This document shows positions 17,245-26,609 of a stretch of 64,000 nt of DNA, one piece after another. The stretch spans positions 76,637 through 140,636 of the forward strand of contig CAJUCE010000011.1 of the NCBI GenBank assembly GCA_910584865.1, read 5' to 3'. The notes under the pieces are model-generated. The model worked only from the letters and a program-made list of their open reading frames with translations, had not been told where the DNA came from and did not search any database. A program made the position numbers and the translations under genes. Each line of letters begins with the position of its first letter. Positions within the stretch are counted from its first letter, which is position 1. This stretch comes from an uncultured Acetatifactor sp. (lineage in GTDB: Bacteria > Bacillota > Clostridia > Lachnospirales > Lachnospiraceae).

Positions 17245-19956
17245 ATGAATTACGGAAAAAGAGGTGTCCGTGCAAAACAGAGGGCACTTAATTCTAAGTC
17301 AAAAAAATGGGGCCGCAAATTCGGGGTTTCCCTGGTTAAGCTGACCCTGGCTGGAATGATCGGACTGGTCATCTGCGGCATATCCGCCGGTATCGGCGCT
17401 TTCAGAGGCATCCTGGCCTCCACCCCCCAGATCAGGCTGGGCGATGTGGTACCCTCCGGAGAGGCAACCATCGTCTTTGATTGTGAGGGAAATGAGATAG
17501 ACAAGTACGTCAGCCTCAATTCCAACCGTATCCAGATCAACGACTGGGACAGGATTCCCAAACACCTCGGACAAGCCTTTATCGCCATTGAAGACGAACG
17601 CTTCTACCAGCACAACGGGATCGATTTTCAGAGCATCGTGCGCTCCGGCTGGCGCTTCGTCGTCTCGATGGGAAAGGAAAAGCAGGGCGGCAGTACCATC
17701 ACGCAGCAGCTTTTAAAAAATACCGTCTTTACCACATGGACCGAGGAACACGGCAATATGATCAAGATGATCAAGCGTAAGCTTCAGGAACAGAACCTTG
17801 CCCTGGAAATCTCCAAGCACTATTCCAAGGACGATATCCTGCATTGCTACATGAATGCCATCAATCTCGGCCAGAATACTCTGGGGGTGGAATCCGCTTC
17901 CAAGAGATATTTCGGCAAGTCCTGCAGCGAACTGACACTCTCCGAATGTGCCGTCATCGCTTCCATCACCCAGAATCCCACCGGCTACAATCCCATACGC
18001 CATCCGGAACAAAATGCCCGAAGGCGCAAGGACTGTCTTGATAAGATGCTGGAGCTGGAATTTATCTCGGATGCCGAATATAAGACGGCCATGGCCGATA
18101 CCGATGCGGTATATGAGCGCATCAGACTCTATGATGCCGATTACCGTGTGAACAGCAATACTACCTCCAGTTCTTACTTTTCGGACGCTTTGTTCGAGCA
18201 GGTGCGGGATGATCTGATCAATATCGCCGGTTATTCCGAAAAGATGGCGGAGACCTTGCTCTACGCCGGGGGACTGCGGATAGAATCCACCATGGATCCC
18301 GCCATCCAGGCCATCGCGGATGAAGAATTCGCCAATCCGGACAATTATCCCGAGAATGTGAAGTGGTACCTGAATTACGCTCTGACCGTCTTCACCGCCG
18401 ACGGGGAAAACCATAATTTCAGCAAGGAAAATATGATGTCCTGGTTCAAAACCAATCAGGATAAAAGCTTTAACCTGATTTTCAGTTCCCAGGATGCCGC
18501 CAATGAGGCGGTGGTCACTTACCGCACCGCCATGCTGGCCGATCTGGGAGTTGCCGATGACGAAGATAACTACACGGAAACCATCTCCATGACACCGCAG
18601 CCTCAGGCCGCCATGGTCATCGAAGACCAGTCCACAGGCTATGTGGTTGCCCTGGTGGGCGGCCGCGGTGCAAAAGAGGGACGCCGTACCCTGAACCGTG
18701 CCACCAATGCAAAGCGTTCCCCCGGATCTACCTTCAAGGTGGTAGCCGCCTTCGCACCCGCTCTGGACAGTGCCGGTCAGACTCTGGCTACTGTGTATAA
18801 TGACGCGCCCTTTAACTATGCGGACGGCACGCCGGTAAACAACTGGTATAAGGGCTACCGCGGAATCCAGTCCATCCGCGACGGCATCCGCGACTCCTTA
18901 AATATCGTCGCCGTTAAGACGGAAACCGTAATCACCCCCCAGCTGGGTTATGATTATCTGCTGAACTTTGGCTTTACCACGCTCACGGACGGCGTGACGA
19001 TCAACGGGAAGTTTTTCACGGATATCAACCAGACCCTGGCGCTGGGCGGTCTGACCAACGGCGCTACGCCTTATGAGCTGAACGCCGCTTATGCCGCTAT
19101 CGCCAATATGGGCAATTATGTGACGCCCAAGCTCTACAGCAGGGTCACAAACACAGACGGCGATATCATTCTGGACAATACCAAACCTACGTCTAAGCAG
19201 GTCATTAAAGAAACCACTGCTTATCTTTTGACGGACGCTATGGAAGACGTAGTTACCTCCGGAACCGGTTCCGCCGCCAATTTCAACAGACAGATGGACA
19301 TCGCCGGCAAGACCGGAACCTCCACAGACTATTGGGATGTATGGTTTGCCGGCTACACGCCGTATTACACCTGTACCGTCTGGGCCGGCTATGATAATAA
19401 CGTGAGCATGAGCCGTTCCAATAATAACAGGGAGGACCATGTGGCCAGAGACTTATGGCGTGCCATCATGTCACGGATCCATGAGAATCTGCCCAATGAG
19501 CAGTTCGACCCTCCTCAGGGTCTGGTACATGCCTCCGTATGTACCCAGTCCGGCAAGCTGCCCATACCCGGGCTCTGTGACACCCGTTCGGAAATCTTCG
19601 CGGCAGGCACCGTCCCTACGGAGACCTGTACCGTACATTATGTGGGTACACTCTGCGATTATGACCACATTCCTGCATCTCCGGGATGTCCCTTCCCCGT
19701 GGAAGGTACCTGTGTCCTGCCTTTACAGGAGGATCCGTCCCTGCTTTCCGGTTCCACCGGACTGGTCTCAAATCCGGACGGCACGGTGACTGCGGCCGAT
19801 CCCAATGCAACACCCCATTGTCAGCATGACGATGCCTTCTATGCCAACCCTGACTATCAGTCAATTATTGATGCACAGGCATGGGAAATCCAGATGGAAA
19901 AAATCGCCAACGGCATCTATGATAACCCGGACGAAGGCGGCGAGGGCGAAGAATAA
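17245..19956 (+). CDS. Class A penicillin-binding protein (bifunctional glycosyltransferase/transpeptidase)
   Basis: A 903-residue protein. A basic N-terminus is followed by one membrane anchor (about 30-52). The glycosyltransferase-51 domain carries the catalytic Glu116 in IEDERFYQHNGID and the GGSTITQQLLKN motif. The transpeptidase has SPGSTFK with nucleophile Ser495, a SLN box and KTGTS at 689. It polymerises and crosslinks peptidoglycan outside the membrane. A C-terminal extension of about 150 residues is Cys-rich (several Cys after residue 750), longer than in many PBP1 homologues. AAAGGTGG precedes the ATG. A terminator follows. Confidence 0.95.
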   Translation: MNYGKRGVRAKQRALNSKSKKWGRKFGVSLVKLTLAGMIGLVICGISAGIGAFRGILASTPQIRLGDVVPSGEATIVFDCEGNEIDKYVSLNSNRIQINDWDRIPKHLGQAFIAIEDERFYQHNGIDFQSIVRSGWRFVVSMGKEKQGGSTITQQLLKNTVFTTWTEEHGNMIKMIKRKLQEQNLALEISKHYSKDDILHCYMNAINLGQNTLGVESASKRYFGKSCSELTLSECAVIASITQNPTGYNPIRHPEQNARRRKDCLDKMLELEFISDAEYKTAMADTDAVYERIRLYDADYRVNSNTTSSSYFSDALFEQVRDDLINIAGYSEKMAETLLYAGGLRIESTMDPAIQAIADEEFANPDNYPENVKWYLNYALTVFTADGENHNFSKENMMSWFKTNQDKSFNLIFSSQDAANEAVVTYRTAMLADLGVADDEDNYTETISMTPQPQAAMVIEDQSTGYVVALVGGRGAKEGRRTLNRATNAKRSPGSTFKVVAAFAPALDSAGQTLATVYNDAPFNYADGTPVNNWYKGYRGIQSIRDGIRDSLNIVAVKTETVITPQLGYDYLLNFGFTTLTDGVTINGKFFTDINQTLALGGLTNGATPYELNAAYAAIANMGNYVTPKLYSRVTNTDGDIILDNTKPTSKQVIKETTAYLLTDAMEDVVTSGTGSAANFNRQMDIAGKTGTSTDYWDVWFAGYTPYYTCTVWAGYDNNVSMSRSNNNREDHVARDLWRAIMSRIHENLPNEQFDPPQGLVHASVCTQSGKLPIPGLCDTRSEIFAAGTVPTETCTVHYVGTLCDYDHIPASPGCPFPVEGTCVLPLQEDPSLLSGSTGLVSNPDGTVTAADPNATPHCQHDDAFYANPDYQSIIDAQAWEIQMEKIANGIYDNPDEGGEGEE

Positions 19957-19971
19957 TGTGTTTCTGCGCAC

Positions 19972-20014
19972 ACAGGGCTGTGATGCTTCCATGAAAGCGT
20001 CACGGCTCTGTTTT
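19972..20014 (+). terminator. Terminator after the PBP gene
   Basis: ACAGGGCTGTGATGCTT pairs imperfectly with AAAGCGTCACGGCTCTGT and is followed by TTTT. Confidence 0.75.
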
Positions 20015-20050
20015 ATGCACACGGGAAAATAAATTTTCGTTCCGGACGCC

Positions 20051-20080
20051 TTGCGTATCTGCCGGTTACTATGCTATAAT
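20051..20080 (+). promoter_or_regulatory. Promoter for the small gene at 20185
   Basis: TTGCGT (20051-20056) and TATAAT (20075-20080) with an 18-bp spacer, about 105 bp before the start. Confidence 0.55.
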
Positions 20081-20184
20081 ATTGACTCAGAAGAGTCCTG
20101 TTCTTGGCAGGAGGCGGTTTGGCAGCCATCCGATGCCATCTTTATCAAAAACGGGCTTCCCGCCCCATACCCAGGAGGAAAAAT

Positions 20185-20475
20185 ATGGAACAGCCGTTAT
20201 TTACTTCCACGAAAGTAAACAATGAAATTGAGCTTTGCGAAATCACTGATCCGGAATGCAAAGAACTGATCGAAAAAGCACTTTTGCGTGAACGCATTTC
20301 CTATTATATTCGCTGGATAAAGCCTTCTATTTTTCAGAGGAACAAATACATCTGTATTATTTGCGTCAATGATAATTTCAGGGACACGGCGGAAGCGATC
20401 GTCCGTTCTGTGTGCGATGAAAAAGGATGTCATGTACGGTTTATTATGAAGAAATTCCAGAACCAGTATCTGTAA
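20185..20475 (+). CDS. Hypothetical 96-residue protein
   Basis: The ATG at 20185 follows AGGAGG at good spacing; an earlier in-frame start is not supported. The protein is soluble, with a strand-rich core (KYICIICVNDNF) between two helices and a basic C-terminus. The layout recalls small signal-transducing or ferredoxin-like folds, but I do not recognise a family. It is followed 19 bp later by the large membrane protein and may be cotranscribed. Confidence 0.7.
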   Translation: MEQPLFTSTKVNNEIELCEITDPECKELIEKALLRERISYYIRWIKPSIFQRNKYICIICVNDNFRDTAEAIVRSVCDEKGCHVRFIMKKFQNQYL

Positions 20476-20494
20476 GGATTGAGGGGAGAATTCC

Positions 20495-22807
20495 ATGCCT
20501 GTCAAAAAAATACAAATAAAGTATATCTTAATCGGAGTGCAGATATTGATATTGCTTCTTGCCGCGGGTTCATGGCTGATCAATCGCAGCCGCGCCTACA
20601 GCCGGGTCTTCACGATAGAAGACTACAACCTGTCAAAAGAAGCCGTCATAGAGGACGACATCTCTGTAAAAGGCACCGGAAGCGAAGGCGGTGTCTTTCT
20701 CTCCACCCCTCCTCTCCGTTTGGATCGTGGCATTTATCATATTCAGATTGATTACAGCACTGACTATGCAGGCAGCAGCGCTTCCGTCGTCTCCGGTTTG
20801 AGCTCTCTGGAAATGCACTGCTCCCCCATAGAATTGAGCCCTGCTTCTCTCAGTGCGCTTCTGCCACTGGAAATCACCCGGGATACGGATGATTTGATTA
20901 TCGAAATTTCTTTTTCCGGGCAGGGTCATCTTAGTATCGCCAAAATCGGCATTTTTGAAACCAGCGATCTTTATAAAAAGAATCTATTCCGCGCTTTTTT
21001 GTTATGCATACTGATCAATTTCGGCTGGTTTTTCAAATGCAGTGAAATCCGGCAGCGAAAAATCATCCTGGCTCTGTCAGGAATTTTCCTGGTTTCATGC
21101 TATCCTCTCTATAATGATTATCTCACAGCAGGCCATGACCTGCCTTTCCATCTGCTTCGCATCGAGGCCATCAGTCAGGGGCTTTCCTTCGGTTCCTTTC
21201 CGGTGAAGCTTCACCCGCTGTGGGCCAATGGACATGGATACGCTGTCGGGATCTTCTATGGAGATGCCTTTCTCTACTTTCCGGCATTCTTACGGCTGCT
21301 GGGCTTTTCCATCCAGTCCGCCTACAAGATGTTCGTTGCTCTCATCAACCTGGGAACCATTTTATGCAGCTACTACGCATTCCGCAAAATGTTCTCCAGC
21401 AAGAAATCCGGTCTCATCGGCTGTATCGCCTATACGCTGGCGCCTTATCGTTTGATGGACCTGTATACCAGGGCTTCTGTGGGCGAATATACCGCCATGA
21501 TGGTTCTGCCACTGATTCTCTGCGGGTTTTACATGATTTTCCATTATTCCAAAGAGAAATTCTGGTGGAAGGCATCTCTCCTGACCGCTTTCGGTCTGAC
21601 CGGACTGATACAGTCCCATGTCCTGAGCGGTCTCATGGTCGGTTTTGTGATCATACTATCCTGTATTCTGCTCTTCCAGCAGGTTTTCAGGCGTCATACC
21701 TTCCGCGCGCTTCTTTCCGCCGCCGGATTGACGATCCTGCTGAATTTGAATTTTACCGTGCCCTTTCTTGATTTTTATCAGGAAGATATCATGGTCAATT
21801 CCCCTGACTGGACAGGCCGCGCGGCAGGCTCCTTTCAGGCGGGAGGCATGTTTCCGGTACAGCTCTTTACGCTGTTTCAGAAAAGCAATGGCGGCGCCTG
21901 GTCTGTCCTGGCCGGCGTTTCCAATGAGGCTACTTACGGAATCGGTATCCTGCTCACAATCGGTATCCTGCTTTTCGTATACCTGCTGTGTATCCGCCGG
22001 CAGGACTGCCGCGGCGTTCAAAACTACCGCGCAGCATTCGTCAGCATGCTGCTCAGCGTATTGCTCCTGTACATGTGTACCTGCTATTTCCCCTGGGACA
22101 GGCTCGCTTCCATGGGAAAAGGCATGGATAACATTATTTCCAGCCTGCAGTTCCCCTGGCGCTTTCTTGCCCCTGCCACAGTATTGCTGACCTTTGTATT
22201 GTGTTACGGATTCGATATGGCTGACAGACTCTTCTCCGAAAAGGCCGTACTGCTTTTGACCGGCTGTATGGTTCTCTTTGCGGTGAATGTGGGATGGTAT
22301 TTTTATGATTTCGCATTTTCCGGAGATCCTTATCGTGTGTACGATACCCATGAACTGTATACAATGCAAATGTATTCCTATGATTATCTGCCTGAGGGAA
22401 CTGATCCGGATGAAATTCGGGAGAATGCAGTCCAATGTGTCAATACGGCGCCTCTGGAAGCTTACCGGAAACAGGGAACCACTATCGACTGTATTGTGTC
22501 CGCTGACCAAAAGGGCGGCTACGTGGAATTTCCTCTGATTTACTATAAATACTACCGGTGCACGGATATGGATACCGGTGAAGCGCTTGCCGTATCGGCA
22601 GGCTGGAACAATACAGTCCGCGTCACATTGCCCGCCGGCTATTCCGGCCATATTGAGATCCGTTTTGCGGAACCCTGGTTCTGGCGGCTGGCCGAGGCAG
22701 TATCCTTCCTCACCTTTGTCGGAGCGGTGATCGCGCTGTTCCTGCACTCCTCTGCCCGGGAGAGGTTGACTGTGCGGTTCCTGCATTCTCCTTCCCGAGA
22801 ACGGTGA
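20495..22807 (+). CDS. Large polytopic membrane protein, GT-C-like (possible surface glycosyltransferase)
   Basis: A 770-residue protein. After a first membrane helix (residues 8-30) comes a beta-rich extracytoplasmic domain to about 165, then about 11 membrane helices. The motif AGHDLPFHLLRIEAI (near residue 210) resembles the acidic first-loop motif of GT-C-type membrane glycosyltransferases and related YfhO-like proteins. A second extracytoplasmic domain fills about 615-735 before the final helix. GGGGAG precedes the ATG. The last residues are two 13-residue units that extend into a non-coding 38-40 bp minisatellite. The activity is inferred only. Confidence 0.7.
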   Translation: MPVKKIQIKYILIGVQILILLLAAGSWLINRSRAYSRVFTIEDYNLSKEAVIEDDISVKGTGSEGGVFLSTPPLRLDRGIYHIQIDYSTDYAGSSASVVSGLSSLEMHCSPIELSPASLSALLPLEITRDTDDLIIEISFSGQGHLSIAKIGIFETSDLYKKNLFRAFLLCILINFGWFFKCSEIRQRKIILALSGIFLVSCYPLYNDYLTAGHDLPFHLLRIEAISQGLSFGSFPVKLHPLWANGHGYAVGIFYGDAFLYFPAFLRLLGFSIQSAYKMFVALINLGTILCSYYAFRKMFSSKKSGLIGCIAYTLAPYRLMDLYTRASVGEYTAMMVLPLILCGFYMIFHYSKEKFWWKASLLTAFGLTGLIQSHVLSGLMVGFVIILSCILLFQQVFRRHTFRALLSAAGLTILLNLNFTVPFLDFYQEDIMVNSPDWTGRAAGSFQAGGMFPVQLFTLFQKSNGGAWSVLAGVSNEATYGIGILLTIGILLFVYLLCIRRQDCRGVQNYRAAFVSMLLSVLLLYMCTCYFPWDRLASMGKGMDNIISSLQFPWRFLAPATVLLTFVLCYGFDMADRLFSEKAVLLLTGCMVLFAVNVGWYFYDFAFSGDPYRVYDTHELYTMQMYSYDYLPEGTDPDEIRENAVQCVNTAPLEAYRKQGTTIDCIVSADQKGGYVEFPLIYYKYYRCTDMDTGEALAVSAGWNNTVRVTLPAGYSGHIEIRFAEPWFWRLAEAVSFLTFVGAVIALFLHSSARERLTVRFLHSPSRER

Positions 22808-22913
22808 TTGTGTGGTTCCTTCACCCTCCATCCAGAGAGCAGTGATTGCACCGCTTCATCACTCTCCTTTCAGAGAGCGATGATTGCACTGTTCCTTCGT
22901 GCTCCTGCCCGGG
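22722..22913. repeat. 38-40 bp minisatellite spanning the end of the membrane-protein gene
   Basis: About five degenerate units of the pattern GTGATTGCxCxGTTCCTxC...CCCGxGAG run from inside the last codons of the 770-residue gene across its stop into the intergenic region. The stop codon sits in the second or third unit, so repeat changes could alter the C-terminus. Confidence 0.8.
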
Positions 22914-23038
22914 TGCACCAATATACCCCTCAGATAATACATTGTGCTGCTATCCACAGAAACAAGGCAAAGCAAAAGGCTATGGAACAGAGCTTGCCAA
23001 ACAACATCCCGGCATTGATACCAGCATAAATGCCGACT

Positions 23039-24511
23039 CTATTGGGGCCTTTCATGAATTGCCGTTTTCAAAATCCAATCCACCGCCGCCTCTGCTTGTA
23101 CGGGCAGAGGCCCGGGAATAACAGTCTGGCTGCCCTGCCGCTCCTCCGATCCTGCATAGAAGGTGTCCAGGGCATATCTGGCCAGTAAGCCCGAGACGCG
23201 GCCTCTCTCCGCGGAATCCTCCGTCCCCAGCACAACAACTACCAAATCGTGGTCTATCGCTCCGTCATCCGCAGCCAGAGAAGTAACCAGGCAGGCTCCG
23301 GCTTTGTTGGTGGTTCCTGTCTTCAGGCCGGTGACCTGAGGCAGATTGCGCAGGAGCGGATTGGTGTTGCGCACTTCCAGCTCCAGGGACTCCAGCGCTG
23401 CAATCTGCTGTGAAGTGATTTCCTTCACCTGTGGATAGACATTCAGCAGATAAGATACCAGCCGGAACATATCTTCCGCACTCATGCGGTTCTGCCGCTT
23501 TGCGGGAATGGGATCCTGTGTATAAACAGGCAAACCGTTGCTGTTAAAAAAGACTGCCTGAGAAAGTCCGATCTCCGCCGCTTTCTGATTCATCAGCTCC
23601 ACGAAAACCTCCTCTGAGCCTGCCACAGCTTCCGCCAGACACAGAGCGCATTCGTTGCTGGAAGGCAGCAGGGCTCCTGTGAGAAGATCCTGCACGGTAA
23701 TCTGCTGTCCTGCTTCCATGGGAATCACCCCGTCCGATGATTCAGAGAGCAGCGCAGCCGCCTGGGAAACGGTGATCAAATCTTCCCTTTTCAGTTGTCC
23801 TGCCGAGATGGCATCCATGGCCAGAAGACAGGTCATCAGCTTGGAAGTACTGGCGATCGGATATGACATATCAGCCTGATACTGATAATAAATCTCCCCT
23901 GTGGTAGCATCTCCCGCCAGTACACTGTTGACTCCGTAAAAGTACCCGGCCCGCTCCAACTCCTCAGGGGAGACGGAAAGCGGCTCCTGGGTGCGAATCT
24001 GCAAAGACCCCTCAGCCAAAGTGGCAATATTCACATCCAGAATCATAGCCAGATCCGCCGCTGTAATAAAACAATCGTAATCACCGGAAGGCAGATTTGT
24101 AATCATCGTATAGTAAGATACCGCTTCCCCATTTATCTTAAATTCGTTTCTCCGAAGAGAGGCCTCCGGAAGCGCTTCCTCCTCCGAAAAGATATTTTCC
24201 CATGGAATCGCTTCCGTTCCCACCGGTACATACTCTCCGCCCGGTGTCAGCGCTACTGCACTTTTCGTAATCTCCAGGGAGAATGCTTTCTCCGTACCCT
24301 TCAGGAGCACGGCGATGTCCCTCAGGGAAAAGTAGGTATTATTGGCGTAATCGCAATCCAGAGTTTTTACGGCTGCGGCTGCGCCGTCGTCCGCCTGTAT
24401 CTGACAGGTTCCGGGAATCCGGAAAGCTGCTGCCGTTTCGACGGACGATAGCGGCCATATCAACACAAGGCACAGCAGAAAAAAGCTGATTTTTTTTCGT
24501 ATTGTTCTCAT
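23039..24511 (-). CDS. D-alanyl-D-alanine carboxypeptidase (S11 family) with N-terminal stalk
   Basis: A 490-residue exported protein. It has a signal peptide (1-29), an N-terminal domain of about 150 residues that looks like a copper-amine-oxidase-N type wall-associated domain, then an S11 penicillin-binding domain with nucleophile Ser221 in STSK, SSN at 284-286 and KTGT at 397. It trims the terminal D-Ala of peptidoglycan stem peptides outside the membrane. Unlike DacA of most Firmicutes it lacks a C-terminal amphipathic anchor, ending in a short helix instead. A related domain order is found in sporulation D,D-carboxypeptidases. Confidence 0.88.
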   Translation of the reverse strand: MRTIRKKISFFLLCLVLIWPLSSVETAAAFRIPGTCQIQADDGAAAAVKTLDCDYANNTYFSLRDIAVLLKGTEKAFSLEITKSAVALTPGGEYVPVGTEAIPWENIFSEEEALPEASLRRNEFKINGEAVSYYTMITNLPSGDYDCFITAADLAMILDVNIATLAEGSLQIRTQEPLSVSPEELERAGYFYGVNSVLAGDATTGEIYYQYQADMSYPIASTSKLMTCLLAMDAISAGQLKREDLITVSQAAALLSESSDGVIPMEAGQQITVQDLLTGALLPSSNECALCLAEAVAGSEEVFVELMNQKAAEIGLSQAVFFNSNGLPVYTQDPIPAKRQNRMSAEDMFRLVSYLLNVYPQVKEITSQQIAALESLELEVRNTNPLLRNLPQVTGLKTGTTNKAGACLVTSLAADDGAIDHDLVVVVLGTEDSAERGRVSGLLARYALDTFYAGSEERQGSQTVIPGPLPVQAEAAVDWILKTAIHERPQ

Positions 24512-24583
24512 TAGATCTCCCTTCCTTACTGCGATCCATATTGCTTAGTTTTCATTTTTTGCCGTTTTCCGGAGCAGTGGCAG

Positions 24584-25318
24584 TTATTCATTTTCCGTCC
24601 GTTCCAGGAAATACGCTGCCGGGTACTGCCCCGCGGACTCTCCAAAAACCTCGTCCCCCGCCTCCCCTGTCAAGATCAGACAGTCCTCCTCCCGGATATA
24701 TCGCTCCGCTTTTGTAACCACAGTTCCTCCGACATCAAACTGTCTGAGGAGGACACCTTCCGAGACCTCATATGTTCCGCTGCCGTCATACCCGGCCTGC
24801 AGTTCCTCCAAAGAAGGCAGAAGTGCCGGACCGCTGGTCATAAGATATGAGACGGTGGACATCCCGAAAGTCTCGGTTATCAAAGCTTCCACCGCTTCCC
24901 CATCTGTGCCGCCCCCGTAGCCTGCCATGCGCAGCCTCTCGGCCACAAGCCCACGGAAGTCTTCCGCAAATACCTCATAAGCCGCCTGTTTACAGGTCTC
25001 GTAGCTTTCCGGAGACACACTGCATCGGAAATTCCCCCTGGAACGCTCTGTCTCCTCTATGGTCAGACTGACCTGAATGGTCAAATCCCGCATTCGTTCT
25101 TCCATTTCTTCCAGCGTGATGGATACTGCATCTATATCCTGCAGCCACCCATAAGCTCTGGCAGCTGCCTGCCCTGTCATATCCAGCTGCCCGGTCCACT
25201 CTCCGGTAAGATCCCTGCTGCCCGGCGCAAAAAAATGGAGATATGCCAAAAGCGCTGTGGATAGAGCTAAACTTAGAACCAACAGGGCACATATCACATT
25301 TTTAACGTTTTTTCTCAT
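24584..25318 (-). CDS. Hypothetical membrane-anchored extracytoplasmic protein
   Basis: A 244-residue protein with an uncleaved or signal helix (residues 8-30) and a helical, acidic extracytoplasmic domain. It includes LTGEWTGQLDMT near the start of the exported part, a pattern seen in several clostridial cell-envelope proteins of unknown role, and a C-terminal beta-rich part with GGTVVTKAERYI. AAAGGGGG precedes the ATG. It is 72 bp upstream of the carboxypeptidase on the same strand and may be its partner. I do not recognise a family. Confidence 0.75.
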   Translation of the reverse strand: MRKNVKNVICALLVLSLALSTALLAYLHFFAPGSRDLTGEWTGQLDMTGQAAARAYGWLQDIDAVSITLEEMEERMRDLTIQVSLTIEETERSRGNFRCSVSPESYETCKQAAYEVFAEDFRGLVAERLRMAGYGGGTDGEAVEALITETFGMSTVSYLMTSGPALLPSLEELQAGYDGSGTYEVSEGVLLRQFDVGGTVVTKAERYIREEDCLILTGEAGDEVFGESAGQYPAAYFLERTENE

Positions 25319-25351
25319 AAAACCCCCTTTATGTAATGGAATTCAAATATA

Positions 25352-25657
25352 CTATTCCTGTTTTATGCCATCTCCATACATCATCGACTGCTCCGCCACC
25401 ATAGACAAATTCTGCGGCATGCCATATGTATATGCCTCAGACTTCTCCGATATTTTAGTCCCTTTCTTCCTCAGCTCCCGATACACAGCCTCTGCCAATG
25501 CACTCATAATCGCATTATATTTAGCCGTATCCTCAAACAAACTCTGATACGATTCCTGTGCTTCCATATATCCGTCCTGTGCAGCCGTACCGAAAGCTGA
25601 CAATCTCCCCATTCTCATCCCGCTGTGTTCTTTCCACCACAATTTTGTTATATCCAA
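25352..25657 (-). CDS. Hypothetical 101-residue frame overlapping the hsdM remnant
   Basis: A small frame whose first 125 bp overlap the hsdM remnant in another frame. Its second half reads as a credible soluble helical segment (YNAIMSALAEAVYREL) and could be the tail of a neighbouring gene joined by deletion. Its N-terminal part probably is not translated, and no ribosome site is evident. Low-confidence gene. Confidence 0.35.
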   Translation of the reverse strand: MDITKLWWKEHSGMRMGRLSAFGTAAQDGYMEAQESYQSLFEDTAKYNAIMSALAEAVYRELRKKGTKISEKSEAYTYGMPQNLSMVAEQSMMYGDGIKQE

Positions 25658-26597
25658 ACTCTACCGTCTCAAATATTTTACTCTCACAATAGATTCCGCT
25701 CTTATCTCCGTACACAGCGCAGTTTTCAAAAGAACCATACGCATTCACAATCAATTCCCGGCACTTATCAGTAATATCATTTCTTTTCGTTCCAATGCTC
25801 TTTCTTCTTGCCTCATAACAGTGAGAAGCATCTATAAGCTGTACTTTTCCCTCCCTATATGCCGGTTTATTCTTCGAACAAATCCAAATGTACGTACTGA
25901 TACCCGTATTCATGAACATATCCGTAGAAAGCTGGACAATACAGTCCAGCCAGTCATTTTCCAAAATATATCTTCGAATCTCTGAAGGACCGCTTCCGGC
26001 ATCTCCAGAAAACAGCGGAGAACCGTTTTGTATAATTGCCATCTTTCCATATGGCACAAGTTTGGAAAGCCCGTTTAACACAAATAACTGCTGCCCGTCA
26101 CTGATTTTGGGAAGCCCGGGCGCAAATCTGTCCTGTTCTCCTCTTGCCGCTTCTTCCTCCACTTTTTTCTGTTCCCGTTTCCAGTCAATTCCAAAAGGGG
26201 GATTGAAAGTACAATAATCAAATGTAAAACCTTCAAACTGATCATCTGACAAGGTATCCCCAAACCGCATATTATCCGGATCTCCGCCGCGAATCATCAT
26301 ATCTGCTTTCGCTATCGCATAGGTAGACGGATTAAACTCCTGACCAAAGCATGTAACCTCTATATCGCTGTTCAAATCATGGATTCTCTCCTCCATACAG
26401 GAAAGCATCTGAGATGTTCCCATCGTCATATCATAAACCGTCATTCCCCCTATGTCTAAGTTGGCATCCGCAAGCAGTAAATCTGTCATAAGATAGATAA
26501 TATCCCTGCTGGTAAAGTGTGCACCTGCTTCCTCTCCAAAGGACTCTGAAAAGCAGCGCACTAAGTCCTCAAAAATATAACCGCAATCCACAGCCAA
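25533..26597 (-). pseudogene. Type I restriction-modification DNA methyltransferase (HsdM) remnant, truncated at both ends
   Basis: A 354-residue frame opening with a TTG and lacking a good ribosome site. It begins inside the conserved HsdM segment (YIFEDLVRCFSE...GAHFTSRDIIYLMTDLLL), so about 150 N-terminal residues are missing. The SAM-binding Asp-Met-Thr-Met-Gly-Thr and the catalytic NPPFG motif are intact, so the catalytic core survives. The C-terminal family motif GYNKIVVER is present, after which the frame turns into unrelated sequence. No HsdR or HsdS gene is nearby. Most likely a decaying fragment or recombination scar. Confidence 0.75.
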
Positions 26598-26609
26598 AAA
26601 AGTCCCCCC

